64,000 nt of DNA from positions 2,316,850 through 2,380,849 of the forward strand of contig NZ_JACBZA010000001.1 of assembly GCF_013408535.1 (NCBI RefSeq), given 5' to 3'. This document shows positions 1 through 11,331 of this stretch, piece after piece; position 1 is the stretch's first letter; each line of letters begins with the position of its first letter. Both the position numbers and the translations under genes were made by a program. This DNA comes from Actinopolymorpha cephalotaxi. Lineage in GTDB: Bacteria > Actinomycetota > Actinomycetes > Propionibacteriales > Actinopolymorphaceae. The notes below the pieces were generated by a model. It was not told the origin of the DNA and did not search any database. It worked only from the letters and a program-made list of their open reading frames with translations.

Positions 1-2
1 TC

Positions 3-500
3 GCGTTCGCTCCGGCGGTTCCCGCGCTCGGGCTGGTGACCCTGGCCGGCCGGCTGCTCTACGCCCGCGGGAATTCCGCCTGGGCGGCGTGGGGAACGAC
101 GTCCGGGTGGCTGGCTGTCGCCGCCACCGCGGTCGCCGCCACCGCGGGCCTGCCGGCGTCGGCCACCGTCGGTGGTCTGGGCGCGGCCACGTCGGTCGGG
201 TTGGTCCTGGGCACCGTCGTGCTGCTCGGCGGGGTACGCCGCGCGACCGGACCCGGATCGCTGCGCGGACTCGGCCTGTCGGTGCTCGCGGGTAGCGTCG
301 CCGCGACGGCTTCGGCGGCGGCCGGCCGGTGGACGGGACGGGGGTTCGCGGACGGTGACATCGTGCGTGCGGTGACGGGGGCGATGGTGGCCGGGCTGGC
401 GGTGGTGACGGTGTTCGCCGTGCTCGTGGGCCTGCTCATGGCAGTGGTCGATCGTGAGGACCTGTTGTCGGTGTTCCGGCGGATCGGCGGGCGACGGTGA
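3..500 (+). CDS. MurJ/MviN-like lipid II flippase, C-terminal part (5' truncated by window edge)
   Basis: The reading frame is open from the first bases of the window, so the start lies upstream and about 165 C-terminal residues are visible. They form several Ala/Val/Leu/Gly-rich membrane segments with short loops and a basic tail ending FRRIGGRR, which resembles the last helices of polytopic MurJ/MviN flippases. Such proteins move lipid-linked peptidoglycan or cell-surface precursors across the membrane. The stop overlaps the next gene's GTG (GTGA), so the two are probably co-translated; a sugar-lipid flippase beside a glycosyltransferase would fit envelope assembly. The family call rests on composition and context only, because the more conserved N-terminal helices are outside the window. 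Another polysaccharide transporter of the MOP superfamily is possible. Confidence 0.55.
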   Translation, partial: AFAPAVPALGLVTLAGRLLYARGNSAWAAWGTTSGWLAVAATAVAATAGLPASATVGGLGAATSVGLVLGTVVLLGGVRRATGPGSLRGLGLSVLAGSVAATASAAAGRWTGRGFADGDIVRAVTGAMVAGLAVVTVFAVLVGLLMAVVDREDLLSVFRRIGGRR

Positions 501-1567
501 GGGCACCGCGCATCGCCCTGGTGCTCGGGCCGAGCACGGGCGGCATCGGGCAACACGTCCGCTCCCTCGCCGTTCGGCTGGTCGAGTCCGGCCACACCGT
601 CCGGATCGCCGGGCCGGCCGCAACCGATCGCCGGTTCGGGTTCGGCCGGGTGGCGCAGTTCGTGCCCCTGGACGTCCCGGCGCCCGGTTCGGTCCGGAGG
701 GGGCGAGCCGTCCTGGCAGGCGCCGACGTGATCCATGCGCACGGGCACGCCGCCTCGGTGGTCGCGGCGCTGGCCGGCCGGCGTTCGGTGCCACTGGTGG
801 TCAGCTGGCACAACAACGTCTCGGCCACCGGCTGGCGGCGGCTGCCCCTGCACCTGGCCCGCCGGTGGGTCGTCCGCCGGGCGACGGTCGTGCTCGCCGC
901 CTCGGCCGACCTGGCCGAGGCGGCCGTCGGCCTGGGTGCCCGCGACGCCCGGTTCCTGTCGGTGTCCGCGCCGGCGCTCGCTCCTCCCGGCCGCGGCCGG
1001 GATGAGGTACGCAGGTCGCTCGGGCTCGCGGCCAGGCCGCTGATCCTGGCGGTGGGCAGGCTCGCCCCGCAGAAGCGGTACGACGTACTCCTCGACGCCG
1101 TGGTCCGGCTGCTCGACCGGGACGCGCTTCCGCCGCTGGTGCTGGTCGCCGGCGAAGGTCCCCTGCACGCGGAGCTGGCCGAACGCATCGAACGCGAGCG
1201 GCTGCCGGTCCGGCTGGCCGGGCACCGCACCGACGTCGCGGAGCTCCTCACCGCGGCCGACGTCGCCGTACTCACCAGCCGGTGGGAGGCCCGGGCGCTG
1301 GTGGCGCAGGAGGCCCTGCGGTCCGGCGTCCCCCTCGTCGCCACCGCGGTGGGCGGTATACCCGACCTGGTGGGTTCGGCGGCCCTGCTGGTCCCACCGG
1401 ACGATCCCGGTGCGGTGGCCGCCGCGCTCGCGGAGGTCCTTGATCGACCGGAGGTCGCGGCGCGACTGCGTGCGGCCGGCCCGCGACAGGCCGCCACCTG
1501 GCCGGACGAGGACGAGACGGCGCGGGAGATCGCCAAGATCTACCAGGAGGCCGTCACACCCGGATGA
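497..1567 (+). CDS. GT4-family glycosyltransferase
   Basis: A 356-residue GT-B fold glycosyltransferase. The N-terminal acceptor domain has GGIGQHV near residue 15. The C-terminal nucleotide-sugar domain starts around residue 180 with AVGRLAPQKRYD and carries the retaining EX7E motif in SRWEARALVAQEAL. A GG-containing loop (TAVGGIPDLV) follows. Length is normal for GT4 enzymes. It would transfer a sugar from a nucleotide donor to a lipid or polysaccharide acceptor at the inner membrane face, but the substrate cannot be read from sequence. The GTG start overlaps the stop of the upstream MurJ-like gene by four bases, supporting coupled expression and an envelope role. This position upstream of pyrG is commonly occupied by such a gene in Actinobacteria. 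Confidence 0.85.
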   Translation: MRAPRIALVLGPSTGGIGQHVRSLAVRLVESGHTVRIAGPAATDRRFGFGRVAQFVPLDVPAPGSVRRGRAVLAGADVIHAHGHAASVVAALAGRRSVPLVVSWHNNVSATGWRRLPLHLARRWVVRRATVVLAASADLAEAAVGLGARDARFLSVSAPALAPPGRGRDEVRRSLGLAARPLILAVGRLAPQKRYDVLLDAVVRLLDRDALPPLVLVAGEGPLHAELAERIERERLPVRLAGHRTDVAELLTAADVAVLTSRWEARALVAQEALRSGVPLVATAVGGIPDLVGSAALLVPPDDPGAVAAALAEVLDRPEVAARLRAAGPRQAATWPDEDETAREIAKIYQEAVTPG

Positions 1568-1769
1568 CCCGGGCATCCACGGCCGATCCACCGCGTCCCG
1601 CCTCGTCCCACCGTGTCCCGTCGCGGATCCAGCCCTGTCTCAACCGTGTCCCAGTCGTGTCCCCGGGCAGGTCCCCAGGCGTGTCCGGGTGTCACCGCCG
1701 GGGTGTAACGTCCGACCATCCGCCCGGTCCCGCGGACCGGCGTGGTGTGTGGCGGGCCGATCGGCTGTT

Positions 1770-4390
<2,621 letters not shown>

Positions 4391-4415
<25 letters not shown>

Positions 4416-5563
4416 GTCCAGAAGTCCCGCATCACCGGCGGCGCCACCGGGCTGTCCATCGCCACCTGAGTGAGCAACAGCGAGATCGTGCCGCTCGCGG
4501 GGGAGATGTACGCAGCCGTTCCGCTGCCGCCGGTCCATCCGTAGCGGCCGGGTTCGTTCCACGGCCGGGTGGGCGCGAGGTCGACCGATCCGCCGTAGCC
4601 CCAGCCCTGTCCGTCCAGGAACAGCTCGCCGATTTCGCGTTGTCCTGCACTCAGGTGGTCTGTCGTCATCCGGCGTACGGACTCCGCCGTCAGCACCCGG
4701 CGGCCCTCGTGCGTGCCGCCCGCAAGCAGCATCCGTGCGAAGCGGAGCCAGTCGCCGGCGGTGCCGGCCAGGCCGCCGGCGCCGGACGGGAAGGCCGGCA
4801 GGCTGCTCCACTGTCCGTCCGGAGCGTCCGCGAGCACCAGCCCGCCCCCGTCGGGGTCCCTGCGGTACATGCTGGTGAACCGCCCCCGCTTGCCGGCCGG
4901 AACCTCGAACGCCGTGTCGGCCATGCCGAGCGGCTCGAACAGCCGCTCGGCCAGGAACTCCGGAAACGACTGGCCGGTGACCCGGCCGATCAGCACGCCC
5001 TGCAGGTCCGAGCAGGTGTTGTAGAGCCACGCCTCGCCCGGCTGGTAGAGCAGCGGGACGCAGGACAGCGCCGCCAGCCAGGCGTCCGGGGCCTCGACGT
5101 GCTGCGGGTCGAGCCCGCTCTTCTGAATGTCGAAGATCAGCCCGATCGCCGGCAGGGTGAAGTCGGACGGGAATCCCCAGCCGGCCCGGGAGCTGAGCAG
5201 GTGCTCGACGGTGATCGGCCGCACGGCCGGCACCACGTCGTCGACCGGACTGCCCGGCGTGCGCACCACCTTCGGTTCGGCGAGCTCGGGCAGCCACTTG
5301 GCGATCGGGTCGTCCAGGCCCAGCCGGCCGTCCTCCAGGAGCACCATCATGGCGGCGGCCGTGATCTGTTTGGTCAGCGAGGCGAGCCGGAAGATCGAGT
5401 CCCGCGTCATCGGTGCGGTGCCCTCGACGTCGATCGAGCCGGCGACCGCCGACTCCGGATCGTCGCCCCGGACCACGACGGCCACGGCGCCCGGCACCGT
5501 GCCCTCGCGGACGTGCGTACTCAGCAGGTCACTCAGGTCGTTCAGGTCGTTCAGCTCGGTCAT
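4391..5563 (-). CDS. Serine hydrolase, beta-lactamase/penicillin-binding-like (class C fold)
   Basis: A 390-residue serine hydrolase of the beta-lactamase/esterase EstB type. The catalytic SxxK is Ser62-Leu-Thr-Lys65 (RLASLTKQ), and Tyr181 in WLYNTCSD matches the YxN-equivalent motif. A Gly-Gly-Ser segment near the C-terminus (GWTGGSGT) matches the third KTG-like box. No signal peptide is visible, so a cytoplasmic esterase or peptidase is more likely than a secreted beta-lactamase. The ATG at 5563 was chosen over the longer frame because AGGAGAAGG lies just upstream. The first residues are a small repeat (LNDLNDLSDL). It sits alone between the NUDIX gene and the SDR, and probably interrupts the conserved pyrG-xerD order. 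Confidence 0.85.
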
Positions 5564-5723
5564 CGGTCTGGTCCGCCTTCTCCTGGCTCGGTGGCCGCGG
5601 GCCGCCGGTCGGTCGCGACGCTGGGAGGAAGACTGCTCCGGCCACCGGAACTCATCGGCGCCGACACTCCGGCGGCGGCGGTCGGCGGTCGGTGCGCGAA
5701 CTCCGGCGACCTGGACGACCGAG

Positions 5724-6458
5724 TCAGTTCTGCGCGGTGGGGCGGACGACGATGTCGCCCACGTCGACGTTGGCGGGCTGCTCGAGGGCGAAGGCGACCG
5801 CACGGGCGATGGCGTCCGGCGGAATCGCGATGTCGCCCATGCGGTCGAGGACCTGAGCCCGCATCTCCGGCGCCATCGAGTCAGAGAACTCCGTGCGGGT
5901 GACGCCCGGCGAGACGACCGTGACCCGCAGGTTGGCACCGGCCTCCTGGCGCAGGCCCTCGGAGATGGTGCGGACCGCGTTCTTGGTACCGGCATAGACC
6001 GACTGCTGCGGCACGATGCGCAGCCCGGCCGTGGAGACGATGTTCACGAAGTGCCCGAAGCCCTGCTCCCGGAAGACCGGCAGTGCGGCGGCGATTCCGT
6101 ACAGGACGCCCTTGAGGTTGACGTCGATCATCTCCTCCCAGTCCTCGACCCGCAGGTCGTCCAGGGGGGAGATCAGGCCGACGCCGGCGTTGCTGACGAG
6201 GGCGTCGATCCTGCCGTACCGGTCGCGGGCCAGCCCGACCAGACCGGCCACGTCCTCCCGGCGCTTCACGTCCGTGCGTACGTAGGCGGCCTGGCCGCCG
6301 GCATTCTCGATGCGGGCGGCCAGCGTCTCCAGACGCTCCGGCCGACGAGCGCCGAGCACCACCGTCGCCCCCCGCTCGGCCAGCAGCAGTGCGGTCGCCT
6401 CTCCGATCCCGCTGCTGGCGCCCGTGATCACCGCGACCCTGCCTTCGATTCCCGACAC
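5724..6458 (-). CDS. Short-chain dehydrogenase/reductase
   Basis: A 244-residue classical SDR. The Rossmann motif TGASSGIG is at residues 12-19, NAG at 90-92, and the catalytic set is Ser142, Tyr155 and Lys159 (YAGTK). Arg38-Arg39 after the second beta strand suggests NADP preference. The PGVTRT segment is normal. It would reduce or oxidise a small carbonyl or alcohol; the substrate is unknown. The GTG start at 6458 has GGAGGA upstream. It is divergent from a TetR regulator, and the shared spacer holds inverted repeats, so the SDR is the likely target of that repressor. Confidence 0.9.
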   Translation of the reverse strand: MSGIEGRVAVITGASSGIGEATALLLAERGATVVLGARRPERLETLAARIENAGGQAAYVRTDVKRREDVAGLVGLARDRYGRIDALVSNAGVGLISPLDDLRVEDWEEMIDVNLKGVLYGIAAALPVFREQGFGHFVNIVSTAGLRIVPQQSVYAGTKNAVRTISEGLRQEAGANLRVTVVSPGVTRTEFSDSMAPEMRAQVLDRMGDIAIPPDAIARAVAFALEQPANVDVGDIVVRPTAQN

Positions 6459-6497
6459 GACATCCTCCGAAAGTGGAATGAGCGCAGCACACCACCT

Positions 6498-6550
6498 AAA
6501 GTGGAGGCTCCGCCGGTTAGGTTCACCCTAAGTGGACGCGCCTCCACTTT
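6498..6550. promoter_or_regulatory. Inverted-repeat operator region between SDR and TetR genes
   Basis: AAAGTGGAGGC (6498-6508) is exactly mirrored by GCCTCCACTTT (6540-6550). Between them TTAGG (6517-6521) and CCTAA (6527-6531) form a second palindrome. Further AAGTGG copies lie at 6471-6476 and 6531-6535. The set occupies the divergent spacer and is the likely binding site of the TetR protein at 6579, controlling both genes. The inner palindrome may be the actual operator. Confidence 0.6.
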
Positions 6551-6578
6551 GCAAACGGGACGAGGGAGCGAGCCGTCG

Positions 6579-7169
6579 ATGGCACGGGACACGGAACGCC
6601 CACTGAGGGCCGACGCCCAGCGCAACCGGGACAGGATCCTGGCCGCAGCGGTGCGGGTGTTCACCGAAGAGGGGCTCGACGCCCACTTCGAGCGGATCGC
6701 CCGGGAGGCGGGAGTGGGGACCGGCACGCTCTACCGCAACTTCCCCACCCGGGAGATCCTGATCGAGGCGGCCTACCGCAACGAGGTGGCGCGGCTGTGC
6801 GATGCCGTCCCCGATCTGCTGGCGACGATGCCGCCACGGGAGGCCCTGCGCGCCTGGATGGGGCGTTTCATCGACTACGCCACCGCCAAGCTCGGCATGG
6901 CCGACGCCCTGCGCGCGGTCGTCGCCTCAGGAGCCGACCCCTACGGCCACAGCCGTGACCTGATCCAGACCGCGCTCTCCACCCTCATGGAAGCGGGCGC
7001 CGCCGCCGGCGCGCTGCGCTCGGACATCCACCCGACCGACATGTTCGCCGCACTCGCCGGCATCGCCCTCACGTCGGCGAAGCCCGAGCAACGAGACCAG
7101 GCCGAACGCCTTCTCGACCTCACCATGGACGGGCTGAGGCCCGCACCGTCACAGGCGCCCGACGGCTGA
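6579..7169 (+). CDS. TetR-family transcriptional regulator
   Basis: A 196-residue TetR protein. The N-terminal HTH runs over about residues 14-60 and includes RIAREAGVGTGTLYRNFPTR, the usual recognition-helix pattern. The C-terminal ligand domain is helical and resembles the SCO1712-like group only in general shape. ATG 6579 is used because the HTH begins about 20 residues later; the frame stays open far upstream without meaning. It is divergent from the SDR, and the spacer contains paired inverted repeats, so it probably represses the SDR and itself until a ligand binds. The ligand is unknown. Confidence 0.88.
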   Translation: MARDTERPLRADAQRNRDRILAAAVRVFTEEGLDAHFERIAREAGVGTGTLYRNFPTREILIEAAYRNEVARLCDAVPDLLATMPPREALRAWMGRFIDYATAKLGMADALRAVVASGADPYGHSRDLIQTALSTLMEAGAAAGALRSDIHPTDMFAALAGIALTSAKPEQRDQAERLLDLTMDGLRPAPSQAPDG

Positions 7170-7250
7170 CAGGCGTCAGTACCGTCGTCGAGCCGCGGTC
7201 AGGAGCGGATGGTGCCGCCGCTGCGCCGGCACCACCTTTCGCCCACGGAC

Positions 7251-7961
7251 TCAGTGGGAGCGGCCGTCGTCGAGCACGGTGATGGACAACAGAATTCCGG
7301 CGTAGTCGGTGGTCGGGAAGTACAGGTGTCCGTCCGCGTCGGCGAACTTGAAGTGCGCCACGGACGTGCCCGGGATGATGTGCGCCTTGCAGGGAACGCT
7401 GATGTCGACCTCCTCGCCGGGCTCGGTGTCCGGGATCGGGGTCAGCCGCGGGGTGGCCACCTGCCCGGCCGCGACCAGGGTGCCCAGCCGCATCAGGTAC
7501 CGCTCGACCCACCGGACCGAACCGGCGTTGCGGAGCCGCCAGGTCTTGGTGAACGTCTGCGAGGGACGCATCAGGGTGCCGTCGGGAATGGTGACGTCGG
7601 CGACCCACTCGCTGCGGTCTCCGGGTATCGGCCGTTCCGGCGCCGGACGCCTCGGCGCGCGGCGCTGCGGCGAGGTGAGGCGCCGGTGCCGCTCCTCGTA
7701 CCGCATGTCCTCGTAGTAGGCGTTGAGAATGTTGTTCGCGTTCAGCACGGTGTCCCAGGTGTGCACGAGGGCCTCGCCTGGTATCTGGACGCCGCGTTCG
7801 GCCTGCCCGATCGTGGTGACCGAGCAGCCGGACCGGGCCGCCATCGCGGCCAGCCCGAGTTCGTTGATGTGCCGGAGCTCGCGCAGTTGCGCACCGAAGC
7901 GTTCCTTCGCGTTCGTCGGCAGCGGCAACGGCTTCTCCGGCCGGCCACGGTGGCCCGCCAT
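7251..7961 (-). CDS. XRE-type HTH protein with C-terminal NBR1-like FW (Ig-like) domain
   Basis: A 236-residue two-domain protein. Residues about 22-75 form an XRE-like helix-turn-helix (RFGAQLRELRHINELGLAAM, then SVTTIGQAERG). After a basic, Pro/Arg-rich linker, residues about 118-230 match the four-tryptophan FW domain of eukaryotic NBR1: WVADVTIPDGT, then FTKTWRLRNAGSVRW, then PGTSVAHFKFAD and a beta-rich end. In eukaryotes this domain binds cargo in selective autophagy. In bacteria it occurs with HTH or protease domains and its role is poorly known. No membrane segment is seen. The gene stands alone, in opposite orientation to its flanking genes. A transcription factor whose FW domain senses a protein or peptide is an inference. 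Confidence 0.75.
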   Translation of the reverse strand: MAGHRGRPEKPLPLPTNAKERFGAQLRELRHINELGLAAMAARSGCSVTTIGQAERGVQIPGEALVHTWDTVLNANNILNAYYEDMRYEERHRRLTSPQRRAPRRPAPERPIPGDRSEWVADVTIPDGTLMRPSQTFTKTWRLRNAGSVRWVERYLMRLGTLVAAGQVATPRLTPIPDTEPGEEVDISVPCKAHIIPGTSVAHFKFADADGHLYFPTTDYAGILLSITVLDDGRSH

Positions 7962-8151
7962 CCCATCCCCCCGGTGGAATTGATTAGATCTCGCCGCATA
8001 AATACACCCCGATCTACGGTTACGTCCATCGGGTGTGTGGGGTGGGGACTGCTACGACACCCGATGGGGGGAGAGGGTGGGCCCGGCCGGCGGCCGGGCC
8101 CCCGCCCACCGGCCGGGACCCCGCCGGGGTACGGACGTACGGTAGGTCGGC

Positions 8152-8994
8152 ATGACCGACACCACACCAGCCGCGCCTGCCGCGCCGGCAGCACCAGCCA
8201 CCACGGCAGCAGGCACAGCCCCGGCCGCCGGCGGCGTCGACCTGACCGGCCGGACGGCCGTGGTCACCGGTGGCGCCAGCGGAATCGGTCGAGCCTGCGT
8301 CCACCGGCTCGCCCGGGCAGGCGCACGCGTGGTCGTGCTGGACCTCGACGCCGACGGTGCCGCGGCGGTGGCCGCGGAGGTGGGCGGACAGTCGCACCCG
8401 GTCGACCTCGGCGATCCGGCCGCGCTGGACGCTCTCGACGAACTGGACGCGCTCCGCGGGGCCGACATCCTGGTCAACAACGCCGGCCTGCAACACGTCG
8501 CGCCGGTGGAGGAGTTCCCGGTGGAGAAGTTCGCGCTGATCCAGCGGGTGATGCTGGAGGCGCCGTTCCGGCTGGCGCGGCTGGTGCTGCCCGGCATGTA
8601 CGAGCGGGGGTGGGGACGGCTGGTGCACGTCTCCTCCGCACACGGCCAGCGGGCCTCGGCGTACAAGTCGGCCTACGTCGCGGCCAAGCACGGACTGGAG
8701 GGCCTGTCGAAGGTGCTCGCGCTGGAGGCGGCCGGGCGTGGTGTCACGTCCAACACGATCTGCCCGGGGTACGTCCGGACACCGCTGGTGGAAAAGCAGC
8801 TCGCCGCGCAGGCGCAGGCGCACGGCGTGGGGGAGGAGCAGGTGCTGGAGGACGTGCTCCTGGCCCGCACACCGCTCAAGCGCCTGGTCGAACCCGACGA
8901 GGTGGCCGAGCTGGTGGCGTTCGTGTGCGGACCCGCGACCACGTCCCTGACCGGCGCCGCGCTCACCCTCGACGGCGGCTGGACCGCTTCCTGA
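8152..8994 (+). CDS. 3-hydroxybutyrate dehydrogenase-like SDR
   Basis: A 280-residue SDR. After an Ala/Pro/Thr-rich leader of about 28 residues come TGGASGIG (39-46), an Asp at the end of beta-2 (LDLDADG, favouring NAD), NNAG (109-112) and the active-site Ser161/162, Tyr175 and Lys179. The segments NTICPGYVRTPLVEKQ and EEQVLEDVLLARTPLKRLVEPDEVAEL are characteristic of D-3-hydroxybutyrate dehydrogenases, which interconvert 3-hydroxybutyrate and acetoacetate in ketone-body or polyhydroxybutyrate turnover. No PHB genes are nearby. ATG 8152 is the only early start, but the leader is low-complexity and may be non-essential. Substrate assignment comes from family resemblance. Confidence 0.82.
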   Translation: MTDTTPAAPAAPAAPATTAAGTAPAAGGVDLTGRTAVVTGGASGIGRACVHRLARAGARVVVLDLDADGAAAVAAEVGGQSHPVDLGDPAALDALDELDALRGADILVNNAGLQHVAPVEEFPVEKFALIQRVMLEAPFRLARLVLPGMYERGWGRLVHVSSAHGQRASAYKSAYVAAKHGLEGLSKVLALEAAGRGVTSNTICPGYVRTPLVEKQLAAQAQAHGVGEEQVLEDVLLARTPLKRLVEPDEVAELVAFVCGPATTSLTGAALTLDGGWTAS

Positions 8995-9079
8995 CGAGGG
9001 CGGCGTGTCCGCGTGGCGGCGCCTGGAAACCTCAGCAAAACAAGGTGATCCGCCCCACCAGCGGGCGTAGGGTTCCCGG

Positions 9080-9658
9080 ATGTCCCCGCGTCCTGAGGTG
9101 CTGCTGCGTCCGCTCGAGCTGACGGACTGGCCGGCCGTCCACTCCTGGTCCGGCCCGCCCGAGACCTGCCGCTACCAGGCATGGGGACCCGACTCACCGG
9201 CCGAGGCGGAGGCGTTCGTACGCGGTGCGGTCGACGCCTGGTCTGACTTGCCCTTGCTGCGGGAGTCGTACGCCGCGCTGGTCGACGGTGAGGTGCTCGG
9301 CATGGGTGTGCTCGAGGTCGGTCCGCGGGCGCGCCACCGGCAGGGCGAGATCTCCTACGCCGTGCACCCGCGGGTGTGGCGCAAAGGCGTGGGTACGGCA
9401 ATCGGCGGGGCCCTGCTGCGGATCGGCTTCGCCGAGCGCGGCCAGCACCGGATCGCCGCCACCTGCGACCCGCGTAACACCGGCTCCGCGGCACTCCTGC
9501 GCCGGCTCGGCATGACCTACGAGGGCAGGCTCCGCCACACCATGCTGCTGCGCGACGGGTGGCGGGACTCCGAGACGTTCGGCATCCTCGAGGACGAGTG
9601 GCGCGGGACGCCGCGGACCGCGGCCCGCGCCGACACGGCCCAGCGGGTCTTTCTCTAG
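9080..9658 (+). CDS. GNAT-family N-acetyltransferase (RimJ/RimL type)
   Basis: A 192-residue GNAT protein with the RimJ/RimL-like layout: LRPLELTDWPAVHSW at the N-terminus, the acetyl-CoA loop in HPRVWRKGVGTAIGGALL (about residues 95-112), and ATCDPRNTGSAALLRRLGM followed by YEGRLRHTMLLRDGW near the C-terminus. Members acetylate the N-terminus of ribosomal proteins or various small amines; the substrate here is unknown. It lies between the hydroxybutyrate-type SDR and the convergent MurA-like gene, with about 20 bases between the two stop codons. Confidence 0.87.
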   Translation: MSPRPEVLLRPLELTDWPAVHSWSGPPETCRYQAWGPDSPAEAEAFVRGAVDAWSDLPLLRESYAALVDGEVLGMGVLEVGPRARHRQGEISYAVHPRVWRKGVGTAIGGALLRIGFAERGQHRIAATCDPRNTGSAALLRRLGMTYEGRLRHTMLLRDGWRDSETFGILEDEWRGTPRTAARADTAQRVFL

Positions 9659-9678
9659 GTCTGGCCCGCAGGACAGAC

Positions 9679-11205
9679 CTAGATGTCGCGGAAGGACTCG
9701 ATCTGCGCGCCGAGCTGGTTGAGCCGTTCGGCGAGGTCCTCGTACCCACGGTTGATGACGTAGATGTTGCGCAGCACCGACGTGCCCTTGGCGGCCAGCA
9801 TCGCCAGCAGGATGCACACCGCGGGGCGCAGCGCCGGCGGGCAGATGACCTCGGTGCCCGACCAGTGGGTCGGCCCGTCGACGTAGATCCGGTGCGGGTC
9901 GGCCAGCCGGACCCGGCCGCCGAGCTTGTTCAGCTCGGTGAGGTGGATCGCGCGGTTCTCGTACACCCAGTCGTGGATCAGCGTGGTGCCGTTGGCCGCC
10001 GCGGCGATCACCGCGAAGAACGGCACGTTGTCGATGTTCAGCCCGGGGAACGGCATCGGGTGGATCTTGTCGATCGGTGCGTGCAGCGTGGACGGGAAGA
10101 CCGTCACGTCGACCAGCCGGGTCCGGCCGTTGTGGGAGGCGTACTCCTCGCTGCGGGTGAAGTGCAGGCCCATCTCGGCGAGCTGGGCCAGCTCGATCTC
10201 CATGAACTCGATCGGGACCCGCCGGACGGTGAGCTCGGAGGAGGTGGCGATCGCCGCGGTGATCAGGCTCATCGCCTCGATCGGGTCCTCCGAGGGCGCG
10301 TAGTCGACGTCGCGGTCGATGGCCGGCACCCCGTGCACGGTGAGCGTGGTGGTGCCGACGCCGTCGATGCGGACGCCGAGCTCGGCCAGGTAGAAGCAGA
10401 GGTCCTGGACCATGTAGTTGGGGCTGGCGTTGCGGATGACGGTGACGCCGTCGTGGCGGGCCGCGGCGAGCAGGGCGTTCTCGGTCACCGTGTCGCCGCG
10501 CTCGGTCAGCACGATCGAACCGGGGGAGACGGTGCGGTCGACCTCGGCGTTGTAGAACCCGGAGGTCGCCTTGACCTCCAGGCCGAACTTCCGCAACGCG
10601 ACCATGTGCGGCTCGACCGTCCGGGTGCCGAGGTCGCAGCCACCGGCGTACGGCAGCTGGAAACGGTCCTCGCGGTGCATCAGCGGGCCGAGGAACATCA
10701 GCACGCTGCGGGTGCGCCGGGCGGCGGCGACGTCCATGCCGTCCAGGTCGAGGGTGGCCGGCGGGACGATCTCCAGGTCGTTGTTCTCGTTCAGCCAGCG
10801 GGTGCGGACGCCGATGCTGTGCAGCACCTCGAGGATGCGGTTGACCTCCTCGATCCGGGCCACCTGGCGCAGCGTCGTGCGGCCGTGGTTGAGCAGGGAC
10901 GCGCACAGCAGGGCCACGCAGGCGTTCTTGCTGGTCTTGACGTCGATGCTGCCGGACAGCTGCCGCCCGCCGACCACCCGCAGGTGCATCGGACCGGACG
11001 TGCCGAGCGACACGATCTCGCTGTCGAGGGCGTCGCCGATGCGAGCAAGCATCTCCAGGCTGAGGTTCTGGTGGCCGCGCTCGATCCGGTTGATCGCGCT
11101 CTGACTGGTGCCCAACGTCTCGGCGAGCTGGGCCTGCGTCCAGCCGCGATGCTGGCGTGCGTCCCGGATCAGGGTGCCGATGCGGCGTAGGTAGTCCTCG
11201 GTCAT
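9679..11205 (-). CDS. MurA-like UDP-GlcNAc enolpyruvyl transferase with N-terminal XRE HTH
   Basis: A 508-residue fusion. Residues about 6-60 form an XRE helix-turn-helix (GWTQAQLAETLGTSQSAINR). Residues about 73-508 are an EPSP synthase/MurA fold. MurA landmarks are kept: Lys93-Asn94 (SKNACVALL), the catalytic-loop Cys190 in AGGCDLGTRTVEPH, Asp392 (NIDNVP) and Arg460 (ALRPAVC), with RGYEDLAERLNQLGA near the end. This suggests a catalytically competent enzyme that adds enolpyruvate to a UDP-sugar, as in peptidoglycan synthesis. The HTH could make it a DNA-binding enzyme that responds to its substrate. Ordinary MurA has no HTH and is about 420-450 residues. The cell probably has another murA elsewhere, which cannot be seen here. 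Confidence 0.85.
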   Translation of the reverse strand: MTEDYLRRIGTLIRDARQHRGWTQAQLAETLGTSQSAINRIERGHQNLSLEMLARIGDALDSEIVSLGTSGPMHLRVVGGRQLSGSIDVKTSKNACVALLCASLLNHGRTTLRQVARIEEVNRILEVLHSIGVRTRWLNENNDLEIVPPATLDLDGMDVAAARRTRSVLMFLGPLMHREDRFQLPYAGGCDLGTRTVEPHMVALRKFGLEVKATSGFYNAEVDRTVSPGSIVLTERGDTVTENALLAAARHDGVTVIRNASPNYMVQDLCFYLAELGVRIDGVGTTTLTVHGVPAIDRDVDYAPSEDPIEAMSLITAAIATSSELTVRRVPIEFMEIELAQLAEMGLHFTRSEEYASHNGRTRLVDVTVFPSTLHAPIDKIHPMPFPGLNIDNVPFFAVIAAAANGTTLIHDWVYENRAIHLTELNKLGGRVRLADPHRIYVDGPTHWSGTEVICPPALRPAVCILLAMLAAKGTSVLRNIYVINRGYEDLAERLNQLGAQIESFRDI

Positions 11206-11331
11206 GGGGCGAGACCGTATCTCACATGTGGTGTCGTCGCACGCCGGGTGGCGGCGTGTCGCGGTATGAACTGCCTCACGCCGGACCGTCGATTGCGGCT
11301 CATGATGTCACTGGCCGTCAGCGGTCACGTC

